Below, in pieces: positions 6,391 through 6,656 of a stretch of DNA of 6,656 nt (its first letter is position 1; each line of letters starts with the position of its first letter). The stretch comes from Bacillota bacterium (GTDB lineage Bacteria > Bacillota > Dethiobacteria > DTU022). Under the pieces are notes generated by a model. The model was not told the origin of the DNA and searched no databases. It saw nothing but the letters and a program-made list of their open reading frames with translations. A program made the position numbers and the translations under genes. Where the stretch lies: NCBI GenBank assembly GCA_012797095.1, contig JAAZPS010000255.1, positions 1-6,656 of the forward strand, read 5' to 3'.

Positions 6391-6656
6391 CTATTTTTTA
6401 CCTTTCAACTTGTTCACGATCAGCCCCACCGCCGATTCGCGGGTGATCTGCTTCCAGAGTGCTTCGTTGCTCCGGTGTATCCGGGGATGCTTTCCCCGGG
6501 GAACCAATCTGAGCGCATCCCCATGGCCCAGTTCCCGGCAGCGGCTGACACACAACCCGCAGCCGATACATCTCCGGTGGTTCACGGTAAGCGTGCCGTT
6601 GTAAGAGAGCGCCCCCATGGGGCAGATCTGCACGCATTGCGCCAGCTCGGGGATCG
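6391..6656 (-). CDS. Dicluster 4Fe-4S ferredoxin-type protein, C-terminal part (5' end outside window)
   Basis: The last 87 residues of a protein whose start lies beyond the right edge. The visible part begins in the end of one 4Fe-4S motif (QCVQICPMGAL, with the last two Cys at visible positions 7 and 11). It continues into a second motif, RCIGCGLCVSRCRE (Cys 29, 32, 35, 39). All four Cys of the second cluster are present, but the usual Pro after the fourth is Arg. A basic tail of about 45 residues with no further cysteines ends in NKLKGKK. It likely transfers electrons. Because it is 15 bases from hypA, it may be a subunit or partner of a [NiFe]-hydrogenase or related complex; this is inference from position only. 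Which 4Fe-4S family it belongs to cannot be told without the N-terminal part. Confidence 0.85.
   Translation of the reverse strand, partial: IPELAQCVQICPMGALSYNGTLTVNHRRCIGCGLCVSRCRELGHGDALRLVPRGKHPRIHRSNEALWKQITRESAVGLIVNKLKGKK

Overview
All genes in this window lie on the minus strand, so it reads from right to left. The content suggests a strictly anaerobic, moderately GC-rich bacterium, most likely a Gram-positive of the Clostridia/Peptococcia type. The reasons are an adenosylcobalamin (class II) ribonucleotide reductase, nickel-hydrogenase maturation genes, a fatty acyl-CoA ligase of the kind used by syntrophs, strong AGGAGG-type ribosome binding sites and tRNA genes with encoded CCA. 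The taxonomic placement is an inference; no marker here fixes it.

Right end (6656 to 5315): a tight run of three genes. The C-terminal part of a dicluster 4Fe-4S protein enters from outside the window. It is followed after 15 bases by hypA, which overlaps hypB by one base (TGATG). HypA and HypB deliver nickel to [NiFe]-hydrogenase large subunits, so the ferredoxin-like protein may belong to a hydrogenase or related redox complex encoded to the right. The conserved Met-His-Glu N-terminus of HypA is encoded here as ATC-CAC-GAG: the initiator codon appears to be ATC, and there is an in-frame stop just upstream.

Middle (5314 to 3279): a 350-base noncoding gap with an AT-rich promoter-like part, containing a perfect inverted repeat (CGAGTATA-N14-TATACTCG) over a possible extended -10. 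It leads into a full-length long-chain fatty acid-CoA ligase with a clear AGGAGG.

Left half (3278 to 1): about 400 bases without a gene but with two strong GC-rich hairpins. A three-gene tRNA operon follows (CAT-anticodon tRNA, Glu-TTC, Val-TAC) with its own sigma-A-type promoter and an intrinsic terminator. Last is the complete nrdJ gene (738 residues), which makes deoxyribonucleotides without oxygen. The hyp run, the ligase and nrdJ are probably separate transcription units rather than one pathway.

I see no mobile element, CRISPR array or defence island, and no convincing undescribed multi-gene system. The observation most worth checking is the ATC start of hypA.
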